Below, in pieces: positions 1-7,690 of a stretch of 64,000 nucleotides of DNA (position 1 is its first letter; each line of letters opens with the position of its first letter). The notes beneath the pieces are model-generated. The model had not been told where the DNA came from. It saw nothing but the letters and a program-made list of their open reading frames with translations, and ran no database searches. Location of the stretch: contig NZ_AP023189.1 of the NCBI RefSeq assembly GCF_012767755.2, positions 2,170,001-2,234,000 on the forward strand, given 5' to 3'. The stretch is from Pseudomonas tohonis (GTDB taxonomy: Bacteria; Pseudomonadota; Gammaproteobacteria; Pseudomonadales; Pseudomonadaceae). Made by a program: the position numbers and the translations under genes.

Positions 1-885
1 CCGGGCGGGCGGCAGGGTCTTCAGCAGCCAGGCTTGGCCGGCCTCGTCGAGCACGCGATAGAGCAGCGACTGGCGCGACTCGGCCAGCAGTCCCTGCACC
101 CGCCAACCCTCGAACAGCTGGCCGGGGCGCAGTTGCGGCGGCAGCGGCCACGCCTCCAATTGCGCCAGGGCGTCGGCCAGGCCACTGGGTGGCAGGGCGT
201 CGACCCGCACCAGCAGCGCGCTGGCATTGTCCTGGCCGCCGGCCAGGTGCGCGGCGGCCACCAGGGCGCGGCTGGCCGCCCCGGGCTCGGCTTCGTCCTG
301 GAGAATGCGCTGGATGCCCGTGTCGCCGAGCACCGCCCAGATGCCGTCGCTGACCAGGAGAAAATGCTCGTCCTCCTGCAACTCGCCCTCCAGGTAGTCC
401 ACCACCAGGTGCTGGTCCAGCCCCAGCGCGCGCTTGAGCACGTGCTGCATGCCGGGCTGATCCCAGACGTGGTCCTCGCTGAGGCGGTCGAGCTGGCCGG
501 CGCGCCAGCGGTAGGCACGGCAGTCGCCGACATGGGCGAGGGTGAAGCGGCGGCCGCGCAGTACCAGCGCGGTCAGGGTGGTCAGCAGCGGCTGGCCCCC
601 GCCGTTGGCCTGCAGCCAGCGGTTGTGGGCCAGCAGCAGGCGGTCGAGGGATTGCGCCACCGCCCAGGTTTCCGGTGTCGCGTAGTAGTCCAGCGCCAGT
701 GCCTGCAGGGTGGCGCGGGCCGCCAGGCCGCCGTCGGCGCACTGGCTGACGCCATCGGCGAGGGCGAACAGGTAGCCCTTGCTCGCAGCCAGCGCCGGTA
801 CGGGCGTCACCACCCGCAGGGCGTCCTGGTTTTCGCGGCGGGGGCCGATGGCGCTGGCCTCGCCGAAGCGCAGTTGCAGCCCCAT
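1..885 (-). CDS. Bifunctional PP2C-type phosphatase / Ser-Thr protein kinase (3' part outside window)
   Basis: The minus-strand frame from the ATG at 885 runs without a stop to base 1 (295 codons), so the gene continues past the window edge. The first 230 or so residues are a PP2C metal-dependent phosphatase: RRENQDA near the N-terminus, ADGVSQCADGG, AHVGDCRAYRW, LLVSDGIW and GGQDNASALLV are the usual metal-binding and core motifs in order. The last visible stretch (GWRVQGLLAESRQSLLYRV, then AWLLKTLPP) looks like the beginning of a protein kinase domain with its glycine-rich strand and ATP-binding Lys. It starts 5 bp after the nasA stop, so the two are probably co-transcribed. PAO1 has a kinase gene at this place in the nitrate assimilation cluster. 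The target is unknown; control of nitrate assimilation is inferred from position. Confidence 0.88.
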   Translation of the reverse strand, partial: MGLQLRFGEASAIGPRRENQDALRVVTPVPALAASKGYLFALADGVSQCADGGLAARATLQALALDYYATPETWAVAQSLDRLLLAHNRWLQANGGGQPLLTTLTALVLRGRRFTLAHVGDCRAYRWRAGQLDRLSEDHVWDQPGMQHVLKRALGLDQHLVVDYLEGELQEDEHFLLVSDGIWAVLGDTGIQRILQDEAEPGAASRALVAAAHLAGGQDNASALLVRVDALPPSGLADALAQLEAWPLPPQLRPGQLFEGWRVQGLLAESRQSLLYRVLDEAGQAWLLKTLPPAR

Positions 886-890
886 GGCGC

Positions 891-2102
891 TCAGACGCGC
901 GCCGCGGTGACGGCCGCCGAGCCCCAGGTGGTGCGCCAGCGCAGCTTCACGCCGTAGAGGCCGAACCAGGCCAGTACGCCGAGGCTGGCGAACAGCCACA
1001 GGCCCAGCTGGTAGTCGCCGGTGTGCTGCTTGATGGCGCCCAGGCCCGCGGTGAGGCAGAAGCCGCCGATGCCGCCGGCCATGCCGATGAGCCCGGTCAT
1101 CACGCCCATTTCCTTGTGGAAGCGCTGTGGCACCAGCTGGAACACCGCGCCGTTGCCGGCGCCGAGGCTGAGCATGGCGACCACGAACAGGGCCAGGGCG
1201 GCGGTGGCGCTGGCGATGTGGAAGCCCACCGCCGCTATGCAGATGGCGGCCAGGGTGTAGACCACCAGCAGGGTGCGGATGCCGCCGATGCGGTCGGCGA
1301 AGGCACCGCCCAGCGGGCGCATCAGGCTGCCGGCGAAGACGCAGGCGGCGGTGTAGTAGCCGGCGGTCACCGGCTCCAGGCCGTACTGGTCGTGGAAATA
1401 GCCGGGCAGGGTGCTGGCCAGGCCGAGGAAGCCGCCGAAGGTGACGCTGTAGAAGAACATGAACCACCAGCTGTCACGGTCGCCTAGGGCCTTCATGTAG
1501 TCGGCGAGGGATTTCGGCGCGGGGCGGTTGGGGGCGTTGCGCGCGGCCAGGGTGAAGATCGCCAGGGTCAGCACCAGCGGGATCAGCGCCAGGCCGAACA
1601 CGTTGTTCCAGCCGAACAGCGCGGCCAGGCCCGGGGCGAACAGCGCCGCCAGCACGGTGCCGGAGTTGCCCGCGCCGGCGATGCCCAGGGCCTTGCCCTG
1701 GTGCTGCGGCGGGTACCACTGCGAGGCCAGCGGCAGGGCTACGGCGAAGGAGGCCCCGGCGAAGCCGAGGAACAGGCCCAGCAGCAGCGCCTGCTCGTAA
1801 CTGTGCACGCCCAGCTGCCAGGCGGTGAACAGCGCGGCGATCACCACCACCTGGCCGAACAGCCCGGCGGACTTCGGCGAGGTGCGGTCGGCCAGCAGGC
1901 CCAGCAGGAAGCGCAGCACGGCACCGGCGAGGATCGGCGTGGCGACCATCATGGCGCGCTGCTGGGTGGTCAGTTGCAGGTCGGCGGCGATCTGCACGCC
2001 CAGCGGGCCGAGCACGTACCAGACCATGAAGCTCAGGTCGAAATAGAGAAATGCGGCGAACAGGGTGGGGGTGTGGCCGGCCTTCCAGAAACTCGTAGTC
2101 AT
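891..2102 (-). CDS. nasA: NasA-type nitrate/nitrite transporter (MFS, NNP family)
   Basis: 403-residue major facilitator protein with about 12 hydrophobic segments. Two nitrate-porter signatures are visible: LGIAGAGNSGTVLAALFAP in the first half and LGAGNGAVFQLVPQRF in the second. It imports nitrate (or nitrite) across the inner membrane for assimilation. I chose the ATG at 2102 because GAGGTG lies just upstream and the protein then begins MTTSFWKAGHTPT; an ATG four codons earlier is possible. The gene follows a leader of about 280 nt with a sigma54 promoter and an ANTAR-responsive attenuator, so expression should need nitrogen limitation plus nitrate. The kinase gene follows after 5 bp. Confidence 0.95.
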   Translation of the reverse strand: MTTSFWKAGHTPTLFAAFLYFDLSFMVWYVLGPLGVQIAADLQLTTQQRAMMVATPILAGAVLRFLLGLLADRTSPKSAGLFGQVVVIAALFTAWQLGVHSYEQALLLGLFLGFAGASFAVALPLASQWYPPQHQGKALGIAGAGNSGTVLAALFAPGLAALFGWNNVFGLALIPLVLTLAIFTLAARNAPNRPAPKSLADYMKALGDRDSWWFMFFYSVTFGGFLGLASTLPGYFHDQYGLEPVTAGYYTAACVFAGSLMRPLGGAFADRIGGIRTLLVVYTLAAICIAAVGFHIASATAALALFVVAMLSLGAGNGAVFQLVPQRFHKEMGVMTGLIGMAGGIGGFCLTAGLGAIKQHTGDYQLGLWLFASLGVLAWFGLYGVKLRWRTTWGSAAVTAARV

Positions 2103-2292
2103 CGAACACCTCATCTGCGTCATGGGGGGCGGAAGGGTGCACCGCGAGACAGCCCCGGCGGTCGCACCCTCCCGGAACACGTCGCGCTCGTGGCGCTCCG
2201 TGCCACGGTGTTGGCCGTGGCTGGGTCGGGTGGGTCGCTTGCGGGCGCCCGGTTCCCGGAACGCCTGCCGCCCCATCGCTGGGGCCGGAACG

Positions 2293-2339
2293 AAAAAAGC
2301 GCCGCGCACTGGCTGCATTTCTGCGCAGTGACGCGACGC
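2293..2339 (-). terminator. Attenuator terminator in the nasA leader
   Basis: On the minus strand, GCGTCGCG-T-CACTG (2339-2326) pairs with CAGTGCGCGGCGC (2311-2299). This gives 13 base pairs with one bulged T and a 14-nt loop, followed directly by six T (2298-2293). It is a strong intrinsic terminator about 190 nt before the nasA start and inside its leader. Its 5' arm shares GTCG (2337-2334) with the second ANTAR hairpin, so the two folds exclude each other. I infer that transcription stops here unless NasT stabilises the upstream hairpins. Confidence 0.85.
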
Positions 2340-2375
2340 CGTTGTCGTTCAGTCGGGCAACCGCCGTTGGCTACC
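2334..2375 (-). promoter_or_regulatory. Two-hairpin ANTAR (NasT) target in the nasA leader RNA
   Basis: Hairpin P1 (2375-2356) is GGTAGCC, loop AACGGC, GGTTGCC: seven pairs including two G-U pairs. Hairpin P2 (2347-2334) is CGAC, loop AACGGC, GTCG. Both hexaloops are identical and have A at position 1 and G at position 4, which is the hallmark of ANTAR-protein RNA targets. An 8-nt linker separates them. P2 uses bases of the terminator's 5' arm. NasT, encoded at 10499-11077, has the ANTAR domain that would read this element. Confidence 0.88.
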
Positions 2376-2389
2376 TGTGCAGGCGATGG

Positions 2390-2406
2390 AGCAAGAGATG
2401 GGCCAA
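2390..2406 (-). promoter_or_regulatory. Sigma54 (-24/-12) promoter of nasA
   Basis: TTGGCCCATCTCTTGCT on the minus strand matches the sigma54 consensus YTGGCACG-N4-TTGCW at 11 of 13 defined positions, with the required GG-N10-GC spacing. The predicted start near 2379 is just before ANTAR hairpin P1, which is where a leader attenuator should begin. NtrC control under nitrogen limitation is the likely activation route, by analogy with other Pseudomonas nas genes. Confidence 0.75.
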
Positions 2407-2600
2407 GCGGGATGCGCGGGTGACTTCCCTCGGGATGAGCAGGGGCAAGTGCCTGATTCGACAGGCCCTGCTCGGGGTTGGCGTGGCTCTGGCGTGGCGC
2501 GCGTCATCCCCGCCCAAACCGTTCATGACGCCGGGGGCCGATGCAAAAGGGGGCGCGACGCGGTGGGCATGCACCGGCTCGGGGCCGGGTGTCCCGGCGC
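2407..2600 (-). other. Intergenic, no gene seen; small palindrome after the thioesterase
   Basis: I see no convincing coding sequence here. GCCGGG-tgt-CCCGGC (2584-2598) lies 2 bp beyond the thioesterase stop and may act as a weak 3' hairpin, but it has no T run. The remainder would contain NtrC sites for the nasA promoter; I could not identify clear ones. Confidence 0.4.
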
Positions 2601-3044
2601 TCAGTCCAGCCAGTTGACCTTGGGGAAGGTGCTGCGGAACTTCTCCGGCATCTCCACCACCTTCGACTGGCGGTAGTCGAAGAACACGAAGCCGGACTTG
2701 GCCATGGCCACCAGCTTGCCGTCGGCGGGGCGGGTGATGCGGAAGGTGATGTCGCCGCCGTAGCGGTTGAAGTCCATCACCCCGACTTCGAACAGCAACT
2801 GATCGCGCGCATGGGCCTCGGCGCGGTAGGTGGTGGCCAGGTCGGTGACGATGATGCCGGTGCCGTCGCCCTCGGTCTCGGTGATGCCGAAGTCGAAGAG
2901 AAAGCGCGCGCGGGCCTCGGAGATCATCGAGATCATCGAGTCGTTGCCCAGGTGGTTGGCGCCGTTGATGTCGGTGACCCGCACGGTCAGGTGGGTGGAA
3001 TAGCAGAACTGGTCTTCGGGGAAGTTCAGGGTCAGGCGGGCCAT
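2601..3044 (-). CDS. Acyl-CoA thioesterase, 4HBT hotdog family
   Basis: 147 residues with the single hotdog-fold layout of YbgC/4HBT thioesterases: THLTVRVTDINGANHLGND at the N-terminus, then SEARARFLFDFG on the long helix and TTYRAEAHARDQLLFEV in the sheet. Such enzymes cleave acyl-CoA thioesters in the cytoplasm. The usual catalytic Asp of the 4-hydroxybenzoyl-CoA type would correspond to the Asp/Asn region of DINGANHLGN, so chemistry and substrate are uncertain. It stands alone between nasA and the lyase gene on the same strand. Confidence 0.82.
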   Translation of the reverse strand: MARLTLNFPEDQFCYSTHLTVRVTDINGANHLGNDSMISMISEARARFLFDFGITETEGDGTGIIVTDLATTYRAEAHARDQLLFEVGVMDFNRYGGDITFRITRPADGKLVAMAKSGFVFFDYRQSKVVEMPEKFRSTFPKVNWLD

Positions 3045-3149
3045 CGGGGTGCGAACCTCGTACGTCGGTAGGGGAAGGGCCGTGGCAACGGCGGGCGGAT
3101 TCTACCCGTGCCGCCGCCACTATGTGGCCATTCGCCGACTGAATGAGGC

Positions 3150-3836
3150 TCAGCGATGCAGGCTGTTGAGCCAGTAGAAGGTCACCCGGCCGCCTTCGTT
3201 GCCCGGGCCGCTGTTGTCCTGGATATAGGCGCCGGCCTTGAAGTACAGCTGCTGGTTGCCCCAGTACCCGCTGAGCTGGCGGAACAGGCCGCCGTCGTCG
3301 CCCTTGCTGGTGACGGTGATGCCCAGGCGCCCGCTGGGGGTGAGGCGCAGGTCGTAGCCGAAGCGCTCGCCGATATCGACGTTTTCCGCCAGCAGGATGT
3401 TCTCCACCTCCTTGTCGCCGGGGCGCTTGCGCAAAAGGGCCTCGACGCGCCCGGTGCCGTCCTTGTAGTGGTATTGCAGCTTGAGCAGCGGGTCGTTCTG
3501 GCTGCCGGCCTCATCCTTGCTGTGGATCTGCCCGATGACGATCTTGTTCTTGCTCGGCACCTGCTGCACCGAGAGCACGGCGCTCAGGTAGTTGTCGGCG
3601 CTCTGGTAGTTCCAGTAGCTCAGGGTGCCGTCGGCCTGGGTCTCGCGCAGTTCGCTGCGCGGGTAGCGGGCGTCCTCGCTGGTGCTGCCGGTGACGGGGA
3701 CCCAGAAGGTCACCGAGCCGTCGTCGTTGCGGCGGAAGTACTGGCTTTCGTAACCGTTGTTGAGCCGCTGCGTGGTGATGAGCGTGGCGGATTCGTGGGT
3801 GGGGATGTCGAGTTTCCAGGTGCTGAGATCTATCAC
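3150..3836 (-). CDS. Polysaccharide lyase family 7 (alginate lyase) without signal peptide
   Basis: 228 residues covering essentially only a PL7 catalytic domain. The three family signatures are present in order: RSELRE near residue 71, IGQIHS near residue 101, and LYFKAGAYIQ near residue 199. They supply the Arg, Gln, His and Tyr of the beta-elimination site. The N-terminus MIDLSTWKLDIPTHES begins directly in the domain and has no signal sequence, so the protein is predicted cytoplasmic or exported unconventionally. Known PL7 enzymes with QIH tend to prefer polyguluronate or mixed alginate. A second PL7 gene with a signal peptide lies at 7691-8803. PAO1 has a lyase-like gene (PA1784) next to its nasA. 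Confidence 0.9.
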   Translation of the reverse strand: MIDLSTWKLDIPTHESATLITTQRLNNGYESQYFRRNDDGSVTFWVPVTGSTSEDARYPRSELRETQADGTLSYWNYQSADNYLSAVLSVQQVPSKNKIVIGQIHSKDEAGSQNDPLLKLQYHYKDGTGRVEALLRKRPGDKEVENILLAENVDIGERFGYDLRLTPSGRLGITVTSKGDDGGLFRQLSGYWGNQQLYFKAGAYIQDNSGPGNEGGRVTFYWLNSLHR

Positions 3837-4027
3837 GGGCGGTCCTTGGTGCCGGGTGGAATAAGCCCCTGTTCGGACCGGCCTGATCCTGGAAGTTCAG
3901 CGAGGTTCCAGTTGGGCGACGAAGTGCATGTTCGCGAGCGGGAAAAGAAGCACGGTGCCACCCGCCGGGCGGTGCCGGACCGCCCGCCTCGTGGCCGCCC
4001 GGCCAAGGGCAGGCGGCCGGCAACCCC

Positions 4028-4396
4028 TTACAGCGTCAGGCGGTAGACCCGCAGGCGGTGGCCGTCGGGGTCGATGCCGCTGAAGGTGTAGCCGAAGTCC
4101 ATGGCCTCCGGTGCCTGGACGATCTCCACGCCCTGTTCCCGCCAGAGCCGATGCAGGCGATGCACGTCGTCGTCGCTGTCGACGTGGAAGCACAGCTCGC
4201 CGCCACCACCCGGCACCGTGGTGGCCGGCTTCACGCCACCGCGGGCCCAGAGGCCGAGCTTGAAGCCGTTGTCGAAGACGAACAGGGCGAAGCCCGGGCT
4301 GTGCTCGACGGTCTCGCGCGCCAGCAGGCGCCGATAGAAATCGGCACTGCGCACGGGGTCGTCGACGTACAGGTTGAGCAGGTTGGGGGCGATCAT
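4028..4396 (-). CDS. VOC family (glyoxalase/bleomycin-resistance fold) protein
   Basis: 122 residues with the beta-alpha-beta-beta-beta pattern of vicinal oxygen chelate proteins: NLLNLYVDDPVRSADFYRRL at the start, ELCFHVDSDDDVHRLH in the middle, and FGYTFSGIDPDGHRLRVYRL at the end. Members are metal-dependent lyases or dioxygenases, or drug-binding proteins; the substrate cannot be deduced. It lies 87 bp downstream of the YafY-type regulator on the same strand and may belong to the same transcript. Confidence 0.82.
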   Translation of the reverse strand: MIAPNLLNLYVDDPVRSADFYRRLLARETVEHSPGFALFVFDNGFKLGLWARGGVKPATTVPGGGGELCFHVDSDDDVHRLHRLWREQGVEIVQAPEAMDFGYTFSGIDPDGHRLRVYRLTL

Positions 4397-4483
4397 TGGA
4401 TGGGACTCCGATGCGGAGCGACGGGCGTCGTCACTCGATGCGCGCAGGCTAGGCCCACCCCCTGTCAGTTTCTGGCAGCAGCC

Positions 4484-5173
4484 TCACTGCTCGGCGATGC
4501 CGTGCAGCTCGCGCCACGCTCGCAGCAGCACCTGGCGCCGCCGTGGGTAGCGTTGGCCCAGGTCGAGCAGGTCGTCCACCCGGTCCAGGCGGAAGTGGCG
4601 CATGCCCTGGCGCAGCTCGCACCAGGCGGCCAGCACCCGGGTCTGCTCGAAGTAGCCCAGGGCGAACGGCCAGACCACCCGCTGCGACGCCTGGCCCTCG
4701 GCGTCGCGGTAATCGAGCTGCACGCGGTGCTCAAGGCGGATGACCTCGCGTACCTGTTCCAGCAGCGCATCGGGGATATCGCTGGCCGGTGCCGGGCCGA
4801 TCAGCAGGGTGCTGGTCTCCAGTTCCTCGCGCAGGGCCGGGGGCAGTACCGCGCCGACCTTGGCCAGCACATCACGCGCTGCATCCATCAGCTGGCGGTC
4901 TCCCCGGCGGCTGACCCAGCGCATGCCGAGCACCAGGGCCTCGATCTCGCCCAGGGAGAACATCAGCGGCGGCAGCTCGAAGCCGGGCCGCAGCACGTAG
5001 CCCAGCCCGGCGCCTCCTTCGATGTTGGCGCCCTGCTGCTGGAGGGTGGCGATGTCGCGGTAGAGGGTGCGCAGGCTGATGCCCAGTTCGGCGGCCAGGG
5101 CATGCCCGGCGACGGGGTAGCGGTGACGGCGGAGGATCTGCAGCAGGTCGAGCAGGCGCTGGCTTCGGGACAT
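4484..5173 (-). CDS. YafY/DeoR-type HTH-WYL transcriptional regulator
   Basis: 229 residues. The N-terminal winged helix-turn-helix reads SRSQRLLDLLQILRRHRYPV then LGISLRTLYRDIATLQQQGA, typical of HTH_11 regulators. A WYL-type effector domain follows (VQLDYRDAEGQASQRVVWPF, then GYFEQTRVLAAWCELRQGM). I take the ATG at 5173, giving MSRSQRLLD, 13 bp after the hydrolase stop; longer in-frame starts would overlap the hydrolase gene. It probably regulates the hydrolase and VOC genes around it, but no operator was recognised. Confidence 0.85.
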   Translation of the reverse strand: MSRSQRLLDLLQILRRHRYPVAGHALAAELGISLRTLYRDIATLQQQGANIEGGAGLGYVLRPGFELPPLMFSLGEIEALVLGMRWVSRRGDRQLMDAARDVLAKVGAVLPPALREELETSTLLIGPAPASDIPDALLEQVREVIRLEHRVQLDYRDAEGQASQRVVWPFALGYFEQTRVLAAWCELRQGMRHFRLDRVDDLLDLGQRYPRRRQVLLRAWRELHGIAEQ

Positions 5174-5186
5174 GGCGGGAGCCCGT

Positions 5187-6077
5187 TCAGAGACGCAACA
5201 GACCGACGCTGCGCAGGAAGCGCTCGACGTCGGCGGTGTAGCCGTTGTCCTGGCCGAGTTCGTGGTTGATCTGCCGGTGCGACATGTCCACGCCCATGAC
5301 CTCGACGCGCTTGCCCAGCTCGCGCCCCTTGGCGGCGAAGCCACGGGCCTGGGGGCAGGCATCGTCGCGGCGGGTGGAGCACACCGCCAGCAGCGGTGCG
5401 CCGGCCTGCTCCAGGCGCAGGGTGGGGGAGGCGGCGCGCCAGGTGGCGGGGTCGTCGCCGAAGGCGCGGTCATAGAGCTTCAGGTGCGGGCCGCGCATCA
5501 CCGTCTCGACGTTGAAGGCGGCGCTGTCCAGCGCCACGGTGCCGATCCACGGGCGCGCACCCTGTTGCGCGGCGATCTCCGGGGCGGCGTCGAGCAGCGC
5601 CACCAGGTGGGCACCGGCGGAGTGGCCCATCAGCACGAAGCGCGCCGGGTCGGCCTGCCAGCCGCTGGCCAGCTGCTGGGCCTGGGCCAGGGCGCGGGCC
5701 ACGTCGTCGGCCTGGGCCAGTGGCGGGGTGTCGGGGAGCATGCGGTAGTTGGTGGAGACCAGCACCACGCCCTGGGGCACCCAGCGCAGGGCCTTGTTCA
5801 GGGCGACGCTGCCGTTGTCCTTGTCGCCATTGGCCCAGCCACCGCCGTGGACCATGAAGATCACCGGAGCGGGCACGCGCGGCGCCACCTTGGGCAGGTA
5901 GACGTCGAAGCGCTGGCGCTCGTCGTTGCCATAGGCGACATCGCGCTGCACGCGGATGCCGGCCTCGTCGAGCTGGCGGGCTTCACGGCGCTCCTGGAGC
6001 AGGCCGGCACTGGCGGTCTGCAGGCTGAGGGCGCCGAGCAGGGCGGCGCAGAGGAACAGCAGGCGGCTGGGCTTCAT
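5187..6077 (-). CDS. Exported alpha/beta hydrolase (esterase-like)
   Basis: 296 residues. A signal peptide is predicted at the N-terminus: MKPSRLLFLCAALLGAL followed by QTASA as a likely cleavage site. The mature part has an alpha/beta hydrolase fold with the HGGGW oxyanion motif near residue 77 and the nucleophile elbow GHSAG near residue 150. The C-terminal VDMSHRQINHE supplies a candidate catalytic His. Closest in type to the hormone-sensitive-lipase/BD-FAE family, so carboxylester substrates are likely. It is followed after 13 bp by the YafY-type regulator. Confidence 0.85.
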   Translation of the reverse strand: MKPSRLLFLCAALLGALSLQTASAGLLQERREARQLDEAGIRVQRDVAYGNDERQRFDVYLPKVAPRVPAPVIFMVHGGGWANGDKDNGSVALNKALRWVPQGVVLVSTNYRMLPDTPPLAQADDVARALAQAQQLASGWQADPARFVLMGHSAGAHLVALLDAAPEIAAQQGARPWIGTVALDSAAFNVETVMRGPHLKLYDRAFGDDPATWRAASPTLRLEQAGAPLLAVCSTRRDDACPQARGFAAKGRELGKRVEVMGVDMSHRQINHELGQDNGYTADVERFLRSVGLLRL

Positions 6078-6161
6078 CGTTGGGTCCTTCGCTGATGGGC
6101 CGGGACGGCGCCCGGTACAGCCTTGATACGCCGCCGGGGCACGAACCCCTGCGCGGGAATG

Positions 6162-6185
6162 AAAACGGCGCCCCGTGGGGCGCCG
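6162..6185 (-). terminator. Rho-independent terminator after alaC
   Basis: Minus strand: CGGCGCCCC-ac-GGGGCGCCG followed by TTTT. The 9-bp stem lies 7 bp past the aminotransferase stop and separates it from the downstream hydrolase gene. Confidence 0.85.
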
Positions 6186-6192
6186 CTGCCTG

Positions 6193-7422
6193 TCACTCGG
6201 CCTTGCGAGGCTTGCCCGGCTGGATCAGCCCATCGGCCCTGAACATCGCCTTGATGCCACGGATGGCCTGGCGGATGCGGTCCTGGTTCTCGATCAGGGC
6301 GAAGCGCACGTGGTCGTCGCCGTATTCGCCGAAGCCGATGCCGGGGGAGACGCAGACCTTGGCCTCGGCCAGCAGCTTCTTGGCGAACTCCAGGGAGCCG
6401 AGATGGGCGTAGGGCTCGGGGATCTTCGCCCAGATGTACATCGAGGCCTTGGGGTTCTCGACCATCCAGCCGGCCTCGTGTAGGCCCTTGACCAGCATGT
6501 TGCGGCGCTGGCGGTACTGCTCGGCGATGTCGCGCACGCACTGCTGGTCGCCTTCCAGCGCGGCGATGGCGGCCACCTGCAGCGGGGTGAAGGTGCCGTA
6601 GTCGTGGTAGCTCTTGATCCGCGCCAGGGCGCTGACCAGCTCCGGGTTGCCGACCATGAAGCCGATGCGCCAGCCCGCCATGTTGTAGCTCTTGGACAGG
6701 GTGAAGAACTCCACCGCGATGTCCTTGGCGCCGGGCACCTGCATGATCGAGGGGGCCTTCCAGCCGTCGTAGACGATGTCGGCGTAGGCCAGGTCGTGGA
6801 TCACCAGCACGTCGTACTGCTTGGCCAGGGCCACCACGCGTTCGAAGAAGTCCAGCTCCACGCACTGCGCGGTGGGGTTGGAGGGGAAGCCGATGATCAT
6901 CATCTTCGGCTTGGGGATGGATTCGCGGATGGCGCGCTCCATCTCGGCGAAGAAGTCCACGCCGGGCACCAGCGGCACCGAGCGCACCTGGGCGCCGGCG
7001 ATCACCGCGCCGTAGATGTGGATCGGGTAGCTGGGGTTGGGCACCAGCACCGTGTCGCCGTGGTCCAGGGTGGCCAGCATCAGGTGCGCGAGGCCTTCCT
7101 TGGAGCCGATGGTGACGATGGCTTCGCTTTCGGGGTCGATCTCCACGTCATAGCGGTCCTTGTACCAGCGCGAGATGGCGCGGCGCAGGCGGGGAATACC
7201 GCGGGAGGTGGAGTATCCGTGGGTGTCTTCGCGCTGGGCGACCTGCACCAGCTTCTCGACGATGTGCGGCGGGGTGGCCCCATCGGGGTTGCCCATGGAC
7301 AGGTCGATGATGTCCTCGCCACGACGGCGCGCGGCCATCTTGAGTTCGGCGGTGATGTTGAAGACGTAGGGGGGGAGACGATCGATGCGCGCGAAACGGC
7401 GCGGAGAACGCGTGTCAGCCAT
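6193..7422 (-). CDS. alaC: AlaC-type alanine/pyruvate aminotransferase (fold type I)
   Basis: 409 residues starting [20 protein letters not shown], with AGGAA placed 5 nt before the ATG. Fold type I aminotransferase motifs: [36 protein letters not shown], and the PLP-binding Lys in [17 protein letters not shown]; the C-terminal Arg that holds the substrate carboxylate is in [10 protein letters not shown]. The SMGNPDG and [10 protein letters not shown] wording is characteristic of AlaC/YfdZ enzymes, which transfer amino groups between glutamate and pyruvate. Flanked by a terminator downstream and about 270 bp of non-coding DNA upstream. Confidence 0.9.
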   Translation of the reverse strand: MADTRSPRRFARIDRLPPYVFNITAELKMAARRRGEDIIDLSMGNPDGATPPHIVEKLVQVAQREDTHGYSTSRGIPRLRRAISRWYKDRYDVEIDPESEAIVTIGSKEGLAHLMLATLDHGDTVLVPNPSYPIHIYGAVIAGAQVRSVPLVPGVDFFAEMERAIRESIPKPKMMIIGFPSNPTAQCVELDFFERVVALAKQYDVLVIHDLAYADIVYDGWKAPSIMQVPGAKDIAVEFFTLSKSYNMAGWRIGFMVGNPELVSALARIKSYHDYGTFTPLQVAAIAALEGDQQCVRDIAEQYRQRRNMLVKGLHEAGWMVENPKASMYIWAKIPEPYAHLGSLEFAKKLLAEAKVCVSPGIGFGEYGDDHVRFALIENQDRIRQAIRGIKAMFRADGLIQPGKPRKAE

Positions 7423-7589
7423 GCTTTCCTCGGATACGTAAGCGCCCGGAACCGTCCGAGCGACGTCGGCCACATGGGTGGCCTGGCGGCGAAGATAAGC
7501 GCAGCGGTGGGGCGTTGTCGAGAAAATTCCGAGGCCTTGTGGGGCGTTTTCCTTCAGGGCGAATGGGTGTGCCACAGGTGTTGCGCATC

Positions 7590-7669
7590 GCGGATGAATC
7601 CGCTCCCACGGGGCGTCAGGTGCCGGCCCGGGCGCCGGTGGGGTGGACCGGTGAAGCGCGGTCCACCCC
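7590..7669. repeat. REP-like palindromic sequences between alaC and the exported PL7 lyase
   Basis: Two hairpin units lie side by side. GCGGAT-ga-ATCCGC (7590-7603), followed by TCCCAC, resembles the short extragenic palindromes common in pseudomonads. GGGGTGGACC (7640-7649) and GGTCCACCCC (7660-7669) are perfect 10-bp arms around a 10-nt loop. The second unit lies 21 bp beyond the lyase stop and may also serve as its transcription end. Confidence 0.55.
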
Positions 7670-7690
7670 GCGAGGGCTCACCGTGCGGGG

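Noticed and set aside
2437..2460. Second sigma54-like sequence upstream of nasA (GGCAC followed by TGC)
   Set aside because: The GG to GC distance is 11, not 10, and sigma54 spacing is strict. The site at 2390-2406 fits better and sits correctly before the ANTAR hairpins.
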